The translations under genes and the position numbers were made by a program. From Kofleriaceae bacterium (GTDB lineage Bacteria > Myxococcota_A > Polyangia > Haliangiales > Haliangiaceae), in contig JALHPV010000004.1 of NCBI GenBank assembly GCA_022842285.1, forward strand, positions 17,919-81,918: DNA of 64,000 nucleotides, in the 5' to 3' direction. The notes below the pieces were generated by a model that saw only the letters and a list, made by a program, of their open reading frames with translations, made no database searches and was not told where the DNA came from. The first letter of the stretch is position 1; every line of letters starts with the position of its first letter. This document shows, piece by piece, positions 19,126-26,877 of this stretch.

Positions 19126-20535
19126 TCATGACTTCGCGGGCGCCGGCGTGCCAGCCCCAACGCGCACGCCGGTCACGGCCCACTTCTCCAAGCGGTATTC
19201 CCGGTACGCCCACGCCGAGCGCAGGACCGCCGCGATGGGAATACTCATCCACACGCCCCACGCTCCCAGCTCGAGCCCGAGTCCGAGGATCGCTCCGACG
19301 GGAATCTGCACCGCCAGGTTGGTGACCACGTTGATCTTGAGGCTGGTCTTCGTCGCGCCGGAGCCCTGGAGCAGCCCCACGCAGGCGATGTGGACGGCCG
19401 TCGGCACCATGCCGTACCCGAGGATGTGCATCCACATCACGGAGTAGTCCGCGAGCGGCGTCCCCGCCGGGACGTCGTAGGCGGCGACGATCCAGTCGGC
19501 GGCGACGAAGATGACGAGGGCCAGGATGGCCATCACCCCGAGGCAGAGCAGGATCGACGAGCGCAGCACGGCCTTCGCCCGCCCGATGTCACCCGCCCCG
19601 AGGGCCATCCCGACCATCGCGGCCGTCGCTTGCGAGATCGAGAGGCCCGGAATGAATGCGAGCGACTGCACGCGCAAGCCGAGGCCGTGCGCAGCGACCG
19701 TGACCTCGTCGATGCGGCCGAGGAGCCCGACGATCGTCAGGAAGCCAACGTTGATGACGAGGAAGTCGAGGCCGGCGGGCCAGCCGACCTTGATCAACTC
19801 GCGTGCGAGCGTCCTGTCGATCGGCGCCCGCGGCACCGTCAGCACGAGCCCTGGTACCGCGCCGCGCCGCAGGACCACGGTCAGGATCACGAGGTTCACC
19901 ACCTGAGCGCAGACCGTCGCGACGGCCGAGCCCGTGATCCCGATCTGCGGCAGTCCGAAGTGCCCGAGCACGAGGCCGTAGTTCAGGATCAAGTTGACGA
20001 CGTTCGCGATAACCGCGCAGAGGAACGGTACGCGCGAGTTGCCGACGCCGCGGAGGATCCCCGTGAACAGCACGACGAGGTAGCTGAACGGGGTGCCGAT
20101 CATGAGAGGCCGCAGGTAGTCCGCGCCCAGCTCCGCGATCGCGGGCGACGCGCCGAGCAACCGCATGAGCGGCACGGTGAAGATGGCGCCCAGGGCCCCC
20201 ACCACCACGCCAACGATCGCGGTCAGCTTCGTGGACTGCTCGACGATGTGGTTGACGCGCGCCGGGTCCTTGCCGCCGTGGGCCCGTGCGACAAGTGCGA
20301 CAGTCCCCACGAGCAGCCCCATCATCGCCACCAGCAGGAACCAGATAATCTGGACGCCATAGCTCAGGGCCGCGAGGACGGGCTCGGCGTTCGGGAGCCG
20401 CGCGCACAGGAGCGTGTCCACGAACAACATCAGCGCCTGGAGCATGTTGATGCCGATGATCGGCACCGCGAGATCGAGCAGCTTTCGCGAGATCGAACGG
20501 TCAGGCGGCGCGGCTTCCGGTAGGGTACGGGGCAT
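19126..20535 (-). CDS. MATE-family multidrug/metabolite exporter
   Basis: 469 residues from ATG 20535. There are 12 hydrophobic helices in two similar halves. The first begins KLLDLAVPIIGINMLQALM and has FVDTLLCARLPN in place of the usual VDT motif; the second starts after LARELIKVGWPAGLDFLVIN. MATE proteins export organic cations or metabolites in exchange for Na+ or H+. Its start codon overlaps that of the divergent prolyl oligopeptidase gene within one CATG, so one of the two starts may lie further inside; a longer in-frame upstream extension (to 20661) would overlap the neighbour's coding region and is not used. Confidence 0.85.
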   Translation of the reverse strand: MPRTLPEAAPPDRSISRKLLDLAVPIIGINMLQALMLFVDTLLCARLPNAEPVLAALSYGVQIIWFLLVAMMGLLVGTVALVARAHGGKDPARVNHIVEQSTKLTAIVGVVVGALGAIFTVPLMRLLGASPAIAELGADYLRPLMIGTPFSYLVVLFTGILRGVGNSRVPFLCAVIANVVNLILNYGLVLGHFGLPQIGITGSAVATVCAQVVNLVILTVVLRRGAVPGLVLTVPRAPIDRTLARELIKVGWPAGLDFLVINVGFLTIVGLLGRIDEVTVAAHGLGLRVQSLAFIPGLSISQATAAMVGMALGAGDIGRAKAVLRSSILLCLGVMAILALVIFVAADWIVAAYDVPAGTPLADYSVMWMHILGYGMVPTAVHIACVGLLQGSGATKTSLKINVVTNLAVQIPVGAILGLGLELGAWGVWMSIPIAAVLRSAWAYREYRLEKWAVTGVRVGAGTPAPAKS

Positions 20536-22717
20536 GTCGAAGTTCGGGATGATTCTCGTCGGTGCGTTCGCGTGGTCGTGCTCGTCCCCCGCCAAGACCC
20601 CGGAGCCCGCGATGCCTACCACGCCCACCGAACCCACGCAGCCCACCGAGCCTGTCGCCACGACGCCCCCCTCGCCGCCTCCCGTCGAGGATCCCTACCT
20701 CTGGCTCGAAGAGGTCGACAGCGAGAAGGCGCTTGCGTGGGCGCGCGCGCAGAACGCGAAGAGCGAAGGTGAGCTGAAGGCGGACCCGAAGTTCAACCAG
20801 CGCCGCGATGCCATCCGCGCGATCCTCGACGCCAAGGACCGCCTCATCACCGTCTCCAAGCGCGGCAAGGAGTACTGGAACTTCTGGCAGGACGAGAAGA
20901 ACCCGCGCGGCATCCTCCGCCGGACCACGCTCGCCGAGTTCAAGAAGAAGGACCCGAAATGGGAGCTCATCCTCGACATCGATGCGCTCGCCGCCGCCGA
21001 GAAGGAGAACTGGGTCTTTGCCGGCAACTCCTGCCTCTATCCGACCTATGACCGCTGCCTGATGTCGCTCTCGCGCGGCGGTGGGGATGCCCACGTCGTG
21101 CGCGAGTTCGACCCGGTGAAGAAGGAGTTCGTCAAAGGCGGCTTCGAGATCCCCGAGGCGAAGGGCTCGCTCGGCTGGATCGACAAGGACACCGTCTTCG
21201 TCTCGACGGACTTCGGTCCCGGCTCCATGACGTCGTCGGGCTATCCGCGCATCGTCAAGGAGTGGAAGCGCGGCACGCCGCTCACGGCCGCCACCACGAT
21301 CTTCGAGGGCCAGCCCACCGATGTCTCGGTCGGGGCTGGTCGCGGCTGGGATCACGGCAAGACGTACGACTTCGTGTTCCGGCGGTCGTCGTTCTTCGCG
21401 GGCGAGCAGTACCTCCGTATCGACGGCAAGAACGTGCGCATCGACATCCCGCTCGATGCGGACTTCGACGTCTGGAACAACCAGGCCATCGTCTCCCTGC
21501 GCACCGACTGGACCCTCGAGGGCAAGACCTGGCCGGGCGGCGCCATGCTCGCCACCCCGCTGGCCGACTTCATGGCCGGCAAGCGCAACTTCACGCTCCT
21601 CTTCGAGCCGGCGGCCAACAAGTCGCTCGCGGGCGCGTCGGGTCTCAAGACCGGCTACGTCATCAACGAGCTCGAGGACATCAAGAACAAGCTCTACGTC
21701 TGGACGGTGTCCAAGGCCGGCAAGTGGACGAAGCGGCCCTTCACGGGCACGGCCAAGGGCTCGATCGGGACGACGTCGATCTGGCCGGTCGAGAACGGGG
21801 CCGACAGCGACGAGTACTGGATGAGCTCGTCCGACTACCTCACGCCGTCGACGCTCTCGCTCGGCAAGCTCGGCGGCGGCGCCAAGCAGGTCAAGGCGAG
21901 CCCCGCCCGCTTCGACGCGACCGGCCTCCAGGTCCAGCAGCTCTTCGCCACGTCGAAGGACGGCACCAAGGTCCCCTACTTCCAGGTCTCGAAGAAGGAC
22001 ATGAAGCTCGACGGCTCGAACCCGACGCTGCTCTACGGCTACGGCGGCTTCGAGGTCTCGCTCACGCCGGGCTACGGCGCGGTCAGCGGCTCCCAGTGGC
22101 AGGCCAAGGGTGGCGTCTACGTCGTCGCGAACATCCGCGGCGGCGGCGAGTACGGCCCCGCGTGGCACCAGGCCGCCCTCCGCGACAAGCGCCAGGTCGC
22201 GTACGACGACTTCATCGCCATCGCCGAGGATCTCATCGCCCGCAAGGTCACCTCACCCGCAAAGCTCGGCATCCAGGGCGGCTCCAACGGCGGCCTCCTC
22301 ATGGGCGTCATGCTGACCGAGCGCCCCGACCTCTTCGGCGCCGTCGTCTGCCAGGTCCCGCTCCTCGACATGAAGCGCTACCACAAGCTCCTCGCCGGCG
22401 CGTCGTGGATGGAGGAGTACGGCAACCCCGACAAGCCCGAAGACTGGGCCTACCTCCAGAAGTTCTCGCCGTACCAGAACGTGAAGCCGGGCACGAAGTA
22501 CCCGCGCACGCTCTTCACGTCGTCGACGCGTGACGACCGCGTCCACCCCGGCCACGCCCGCAAGATGGTCGCCCGCATGCTCGAGCAGGGTCACGACGTG
22601 ATCTACTGGGAGAACATCGAGGGCGGCCACGGCGGCGCCGCGAACAACGAGCAGGCCGCCACGATGCAGGCGCTCGAGTACACCTTCCTCGCCAAGCAGC
22701 TCGGCCTGCCGGAGTAA
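20534..22717 (+). CDS. Prolyl oligopeptidase-family serine peptidase, lipoprotein (S9)
   Basis: 727 residues. The signal sequence GMILVGAFAWSC ends in a lipobox (Cys16), then a Pro/Thr-rich linker. The propeller domain starts at DPYLWLEEVDSEKALAWAR, the S9A signature, and runs to about residue 480. The alpha/beta hydrolase domain holds GGSNGG with nucleophile Ser584, DDRVHPG with the acid at about Asp667/668, and EGGHGG with His699. It should cut after proline in short peptides, outside the cytoplasm. It is followed after three bases by the SnoaL-like gene, so it may head the four-gene unit ending at the nitrilase. Confidence 0.92.
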   Translation: MSKFGMILVGAFAWSCSSPAKTPEPAMPTTPTEPTQPTEPVATTPPSPPPVEDPYLWLEEVDSEKALAWARAQNAKSEGELKADPKFNQRRDAIRAILDAKDRLITVSKRGKEYWNFWQDEKNPRGILRRTTLAEFKKKDPKWELILDIDALAAAEKENWVFAGNSCLYPTYDRCLMSLSRGGGDAHVVREFDPVKKEFVKGGFEIPEAKGSLGWIDKDTVFVSTDFGPGSMTSSGYPRIVKEWKRGTPLTAATTIFEGQPTDVSVGAGRGWDHGKTYDFVFRRSSFFAGEQYLRIDGKNVRIDIPLDADFDVWNNQAIVSLRTDWTLEGKTWPGGAMLATPLADFMAGKRNFTLLFEPAANKSLAGASGLKTGYVINELEDIKNKLYVWTVSKAGKWTKRPFTGTAKGSIGTTSIWPVENGADSDEYWMSSSDYLTPSTLSLGKLGGGAKQVKASPARFDATGLQVQQLFATSKDGTKVPYFQVSKKDMKLDGSNPTLLYGYGGFEVSLTPGYGAVSGSQWQAKGGVYVVANIRGGGEYGPAWHQAALRDKRQVAYDDFIAIAEDLIARKVTSPAKLGIQGGSNGGLLMGVMLTERPDLFGAVVCQVPLLDMKRYHKLLAGASWMEEYGNPDKPEDWAYLQKFSPYQNVKPGTKYPRTLFTSSTRDDRVHPGHARKMVARMLEQGHDVIYWENIEGGHGGAANNEQAATMQALEYTFLAKQLGLPE

Positions 22718-22720
22718 CCC

Positions 22721-23119
22721 ATGTCTGATGTCGAGACCATCACTGCCTATTACGCGGCGTTCAACCGCGGCGACTGGGACGCGATGTGCGCGTTCCTCGC
22801 CGAGGACGTCGCACACGATCTGAATCAGGGGAAGCGCGAGACGGGCCGGGACGTCTTCCGGGCGTTCCTCGCGCGCATGGAGCGGTCGTACAAGGAGCAG
22901 CTGCGCGACATCGTCGTGATGGGCGGCCCGGCCGGGCGCGTGGCCGCGGAGTACGTCGTCGAGGGGACCTACCTCGCGACGGATGAGGGCCTGCCGCCCG
23001 CGCAAGGACAGACGTACACGCTGCCGGGCGGCGCCTTCTTCGACCTCACGGCCGGGAAGATCACGCGCGTGACGAACTACTACAACCTGCAGGACTGGCT
23101 GGCCCAGGTCGGGGCCTGA
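22721..23119 (+). CDS. Ketosteroid-isomerase-related SnoaL-like protein
   Basis: 132 residues, a cone-shaped NTF2/SnoaL fold. The sequence carries the signature of the ketosteroid isomerase-related family known as TIGR02096: YYAAFNRGDWDAMCAFLAED, the AHDLNQG and YKEQLRDIVVM segments, and LPGGAFFDL...VTNYYNLQDWL. The reaction is not known for the family. It commonly lies beside a GNAT enzyme and a carbon-nitrogen hydrolase, exactly as here, with one base to the next gene. Start ATG 22721. Confidence 0.85.
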   Translation: MSDVETITAYYAAFNRGDWDAMCAFLAEDVAHDLNQGKRETGRDVFRAFLARMERSYKEQLRDIVVMGGPAGRVAAEYVVEGTYLATDEGLPPAQGQTYTLPGGAFFDLTAGKITRVTNYYNLQDWLAQVGA

Positions 23120-23120
23120 C

Positions 23121-23699
23121 GTGGAGGTCCAGCGGGTGACGGGGGCGGCGATCGAGCCGTACTTACCGGCGCTCGCGCGGCTCCGCATCGGCGTGTTCCG
23201 CGAGTGGCCGTACCTCTACGCGGGCACCGAGGAGTACGAGCGCACCTATCTGGCCGGCTACGCCGCGTCGCCCGAGAGCTTCATCGCGATCGCCCGCGAT
23301 GGCGACCGCATCGTGGGCGCGGCGACGGCCATGCCGCTCGCGCAGCACGGCGAGGGCGCCCTGCCCGCGCTCGTCGGCGCAGGCTACGCTCCCGAGGCGG
23401 TGTGCTACTTCGGCGAGAGCGTGCTCGACGCGGCCTATCGCGGACGGGGGCTCGGCCACGCGTTCTTCGACGCCCGCGAGGCCCACGCCCGCGCGCATGG
23501 CTTCACGACGGCGGCGTTCTGCGCGGTGGTCCGCCCGCCGGACCATCCACGGCGCCCCGCCGACTATGTCCCGCTCGACGCCTTCTGGACGAAGCGCGGC
23601 TACACCAAGCGCGACATCGTCACGACGTTCGCGTGGCAGGATCTCGGCGAGCCCGCCGAGACGGCGAAGCCGATGGTGTTCTGGACGAGGGCGCTGTGA
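23121..23699 (+). CDS. GNAT-family N-acetyltransferase
   Basis: 192 residues from GTG 23121, one base after the SnoaL-like stop. The acyl-CoA binding core is visible as FGESVLDAAYRGRGLGHAFF, with the RGxGxG-type pyrophosphate loop, preceded by DGDRIVGAATAMPL. The last strand region is FWTKRGYTKRD. It transfers an acetyl or similar group to an amine of unknown identity. Its TGA overlaps the GTG of the nitrilase gene, so both are likely made together. Confidence 0.85.
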   Translation: MEVQRVTGAAIEPYLPALARLRIGVFREWPYLYAGTEEYERTYLAGYAASPESFIAIARDGDRIVGAATAMPLAQHGEGALPALVGAGYAPEAVCYFGESVLDAAYRGRGLGHAFFDAREAHARAHGFTTAAFCAVVRPPDHPRRPADYVPLDAFWTKRGYTKRDIVTTFAWQDLGEPAETAKPMVFWTRAL

Positions 23700-24583
23700 C
23701 GAAGGTCGCCGCGTGGCAGTACCCGATCGAGCGCGTGGCGTCGCTCGAGGCGTGGCGCGCCAAGCTCGACGCGGGGGTCGCCGACGCCGCCGCCCAGGGT
23801 GCCGCCGTGCTCGTCGTGCCCGAGTACGCCTCGATGGAGCTGACGGCGTTGCTGCCGTCCGAGGCGCAGGCCACGCTCGCGACGCAGCTCCCCGCCTTGC
23901 AGGAGCTCTTGCCCGCGTACCTCGAGGCGTACGCCGACGCGTCGCGCCGCCATCGCATCGCGATCGTCGCGGGCAGCTTCCCCGAGTACGACCCCGACGG
24001 GCGCTATCGCAATCGGTTGCGCGTGCTGGGCCCGCGCGGTGACGCCGTCGTCGTCGAGAAGCTGCAGATGACCCGCTTCGAGCGCGAGCTGTGGGGCATC
24101 GCCCCCGGCGCGGCCCAGGCCGTGGTCGAGCTGGGCCCGCTGCGCCTCGGCGTGACCATCTGCTACGACGCCGAGTTCCCGCTCATCACGCGGCGCCTCG
24201 TGGCTGCCGGTGCGAATGCGATCGCCGTCCCGAGCTGCACGGATGCGCTCGCCGGCTACTACCGCGTGCGGGTGGCGGCGCAGGCCCGCGCCCTCGAGAA
24301 CCAGTGCTACGTGATCCAGGCTCCGACCGTCGGCCATGCGCCGTGGTCCCTCGCGGTCGACGAGAATGTCGGCGCCGCGGCGGTCTACACGCCGCCGGAC
24401 CGCGGCTTCCCGCCCGAGGGCATCGGTGCGCTCGGCCCGCTCTCCCAGCCGCATCTCCTCGTGCACGAGCTCGAGCTCTCACTCGTCGACGCAGCGCGCG
24501 CCGATGGCTTCGTGTTGTTGCATCGCGACTGGAATAACGCTGGCCATCTCGACGGCACCGTCGCGACGCATACGCTCGGGTAG
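23696..24583 (+). CDS. Carbon-nitrogen hydrolase (nitrilase superfamily)
   Basis: 295 residues from GTG 23696, overlapping the preceding stop (GTGA). The catalytic triad is complete: Glu43 in VVPEYAS, Lys122 in VVEKLQMTRFE and Cys156 in VTICYDAEFP. These enzymes hydrolyse or form C-N bonds in amides such as omega-amides or carbamoyl compounds. Linked to a SnoaL-like protein and a GNAT, it probably acts on a modified small amide or amino compound; the substrate is unknown. Confidence 0.9.
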   Translation: MTKVAAWQYPIERVASLEAWRAKLDAGVADAAAQGAAVLVVPEYASMELTALLPSEAQATLATQLPALQELLPAYLEAYADASRRHRIAIVAGSFPEYDPDGRYRNRLRVLGPRGDAVVVEKLQMTRFERELWGIAPGAAQAVVELGPLRLGVTICYDAEFPLITRRLVAAGANAIAVPSCTDALAGYYRVRVAAQARALENQCYVIQAPTVGHAPWSLAVDENVGAAAVYTPPDRGFPPEGIGALGPLSQPHLLVHELELSLVDAARADGFVLLHRDWNNAGHLDGTVATHTLG

Positions 24584-24690
24584 ACAACGTGCTGCTCGTG
24601 GGCAGCGAACCGCACTCGAAGCGCAGCGCATCTGCGCGATATCAGCGAGGCGCCGAGTTGGATCGCCTGGTGCAATTGCCCCCAGACATA

Positions 24691-24930
24691 ATGACTAACT
24701 CTACCGAGATTCTCTCCATCGACATCAACTCCCTCGCGCTCGTGTCCGGCGGCCAGGGGCCGCTCGAGACCGCGGGCCGGCACATCGGGAAGACGGCCGG
24801 CACGCTGGCGCAGCCGTTCCTGCCCAAGCCGATCGCCCCGATCGCGCCGCCCGTCGGGCAGGCCGTCGGCGGGGGCATCGGCGCCTGGGCCGACCGCCAG
24901 ATCAACAACCTGAACCCCTTCCGCCGGTAG
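24691..24930 (+). CDS. Double-glycine leader peptide, bacteriocin-like
   Basis: 79 residues from ATG 24691. The first 21 residues form a leader with the pattern ILSIDINSLALVSGG ending in Gly20-Gly21, the site cut by C39 peptidase ABC exporters. The core is Gly/Ala/Pro-rich and ends with VGQAVGGGIGAWADRQINNL and a basic tail. Both leader and core match the second peptide gene at 33570-33902: leader [IF]-L-x-I-D-[IL]-x-x-L-x-x-V-x-G-G, core V-G-x-x-x-G-x-I-G. No strong ribosome site is visible. A terminator follows, so it is a separate transcription unit. No C39 exporter or immunity gene is nearby. Function as bacteriocin or signal is inference. Confidence 0.7.
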   Translation: MTNSTEILSIDINSLALVSGGQGPLETAGRHIGKTAGTLAQPFLPKPIAPIAPPVGQAVGGGIGAWADRQINNLNPFRR

Positions 24931-24947
24931 GCGATCCCGCCCCGCCG

Positions 24948-24987
24948 ACAGCGCATTCCTCGACGGGAGTGCGCTGTTCGTCGTTTT
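24948..24987 (+). terminator. Rho-independent terminator after the double-glycine peptide gene
   Basis: ACAGCGCA at 24948-24955 pairs with TGCGCTGT at 24970-24977, with further pairing inside the 14-base loop, and a short T-run at 24984-24987 follows. It lies 18 bases after the peptide stop. Confidence 0.6.
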
Positions 24988-25025
24988 GTGATTTACCCCA
25001 GCGCTACCCGAGCTATCTTCCCGCC

Positions 25026-25340
25026 ATGAGCCGAGATAGCGAACGCAATCACGCGCCGACGGCTCGCATCTCGAAGGACGAGCTGGCGCAGCTCGCCGAG
25101 CTCTCGCAGTCGACCGAGAAGAGCGAAGACCTCGAGGCCTTCGCCGAATGGAATGGCGGCGAGCTCGCGGACGGCACGCCTCCGCACGCGAGTACGCCGA
25201 GTGTGGCGCGCACCTCGACCCGCCACGATCCGCTGACCACGGCGATGCTTGCCCAGATCGCGCGCAGCGAGCTCGCGGACGAGGAACCGGCTCCACCGTC
25301 GCGTCCCACGCCGTCCCCGCACGTGCTGAAGCGACCGTAG
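25026..25340 (+). CDS. Small hydrophilic protein, hypothetical
   Basis: 104 residues from ATG 25026. The N-terminal half is a probable amphipathic helix, ISKDELAQLAELSQSTEKSE followed by DLEAFAEW. The second half is Pro/Thr/Ser-rich and likely disordered, with a second short helix DPLTTAMLAQIARSELADEE. No signal peptide or family. It sits after the terminator of the double-glycine peptide gene and converges with the next minus-strand gene. It could be an accessory protein of the peptide, but nothing in the sequence proves this. Confidence 0.45.
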   Translation: MSRDSERNHAPTARISKDELAQLAELSQSTEKSEDLEAFAEWNGGELADGTPPHASTPSVARTSTRHDPLTTAMLAQIARSELADEEPAPPSRPTPSPHVLKRP

Positions 25341-25348
25341 CCCGAACT

Positions 25349-26833
25349 CTAGCGACCGACCGAGAACGCGTAGAGGCGGTTCGTGGGGGGCGTCCCGGCC
25401 CAGTACCCCATCAAGTAGAGCGTGCTCGTCCGGGCGTCGTAGGTCATCCCCTTGATGCCGCCCGCCTGGTCCAGTTGCTCCGGGTAGCCCTTTCCCGGCA
25501 ACGCGAGCGTCGCGATGGACGTCGGACGCAGCGCCCAGGGCGGGATCGCTCCGGCGAGAACACTCGCGACGTCGGCCGGATCGAACACGTGCAGCTCGTA
25601 CTGGCGGGCATCGTAGTGGAGCGCGCTCGTCATGTAGAACGCCTTGCCATACGCGGCGTCGAGGACCGCCACGATGCCATGGCGGCCACTGGTGCCCGCC
25701 TCCGGATCGGGCTCGATCCATTGCAGGTTGTTCGAGTACGTGTCGCCCCACACCCAGCGCTGCTCGCCGCGCGGGTCGCCCGGGACCGGATGCAGCCATT
25801 GCGCCCCCGCTTGCGGCGGATCGGTCGGCGGGGTGCTGGGATTCTGGCGCGGATCGCCACCGTCGAAGTAGTTCGCGCACGTGGTGCCACGCACGCCGCG
25901 GTCGAACGTCCGGGCCGCGTACCCGCCCGGGTACCAGTCCATGGACACCGCACCCGATCGAGCATCGCCGCCGATTCGCGCCGCTGTGGCGGGCAGATTC
26001 GCCGCGGCGAGCATCGGGGCATCGGCCACGCCATGCGGATCGTCGAAGAACACGAGCATCGGCCCCAGCGAAGCGTTCAGGCCCTGTGACAACCGCGAGG
26101 TGTATCCGCCCCACCCCGTGACGTACGCGCCGACGCCATGTGCCTGCTGGAACCACGGCGGCACGGGCTGCACCCCACCGTAGAGGGCCCGCTGCCCGAT
26201 GCCCGCGAAGCCCCAGAACCCGCGGTGGCCCGTGGCGAGCGGCTCCCCCGCGCGGAGCTCGCGCGTCGCGAGCGTCATCGTCTCCTCGGTCGTCACCTCG
26301 CCCTGCGGATAGTCGTAGGCCGACGTCGTCCACAGTCGATCGGCGCCTGCCTCCCACCACAGCCCGAGCCAGATGTCGCGCCCGGTGAAGTTCTGGGCCG
26401 GCGCGAAGAGCTGGCCCCAGCGCGCGACCTCGACCGCGCGCTCGCCAAAATTCGCCGGCAACCGGACCTCGGTCGGGACGTACGGCGAAGCGCCCGCAGG
26501 CACCCCCTCGGCGACGAACTCCGTGTAGATGAGCCGCAGCTCGTCGTCGACGTAGCGATGCGTGAGCCCCGAGCCGTACACCGACTCGCCGATCTCGTAG
26601 TAGCCGAGATAGGTGATGTCGGCGGGCGTCAGGAGCCGCCGGGAGCTCCCGTCCGCGTCGATCGCGGCATCGGGCACAGGCCCATCGAGCACGACCTCTG
26701 CGTCGTCACCACACGCGACGACCGACAGGGCGACGATGATGCTCGACCTCGCGATCGCGAAGCGCTGGCCGCGATCCCACCTCGATGTGTTTTCCACCGG
26801 TTGATCGTAGCTGGCGGGCGACGCCGCCGGCAA
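25349..26833 (-). CDS. Large secreted lipoprotein, propeller-like, hypothetical
   Basis: About 494 residues from ATG 26833, or 482 from the GTG at 26797, which places the signal RSSIIVALSVVAC closer to the start and fits a lipoprotein better. After the lipobox comes an Asp/Ala-rich spacer. The body is Trp/Tyr-rich with repeated blade-like stretches (DIWLGLWWEAGADRLWTTSA, GGYTSRLSQGLNASLGPML, GIVAVLDAAYGKAFYMTSAL, GMTYDARTSTLYLMGYWAG). It looks like an extracellular beta-propeller; catalytic residues are not evident. Family not recognised. Confidence 0.6.
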   Translation of the reverse strand: MPAASPASYDQPVENTSRWDRGQRFAIARSSIIVALSVVACGDDAEVVLDGPVPDAAIDADGSSRRLLTPADITYLGYYEIGESVYGSGLTHRYVDDELRLIYTEFVAEGVPAGASPYVPTEVRLPANFGERAVEVARWGQLFAPAQNFTGRDIWLGLWWEAGADRLWTTSAYDYPQGEVTTEETMTLATRELRAGEPLATGHRGFWGFAGIGQRALYGGVQPVPPWFQQAHGVGAYVTGWGGYTSRLSQGLNASLGPMLVFFDDPHGVADAPMLAAANLPATAARIGGDARSGAVSMDWYPGGYAARTFDRGVRGTTCANYFDGGDPRQNPSTPPTDPPQAGAQWLHPVPGDPRGEQRWVWGDTYSNNLQWIEPDPEAGTSGRHGIVAVLDAAYGKAFYMTSALHYDARQYELHVFDPADVASVLAGAIPPWALRPTSIATLALPGKGYPEQLDQAGGIKGMTYDARTSTLYLMGYWAGTPPTNRLYAFSVGR

Positions 26834-26877
26834 CCACGATGCGCCCGGCTGGTGCCGGCACGCAGATGGTCCACACG

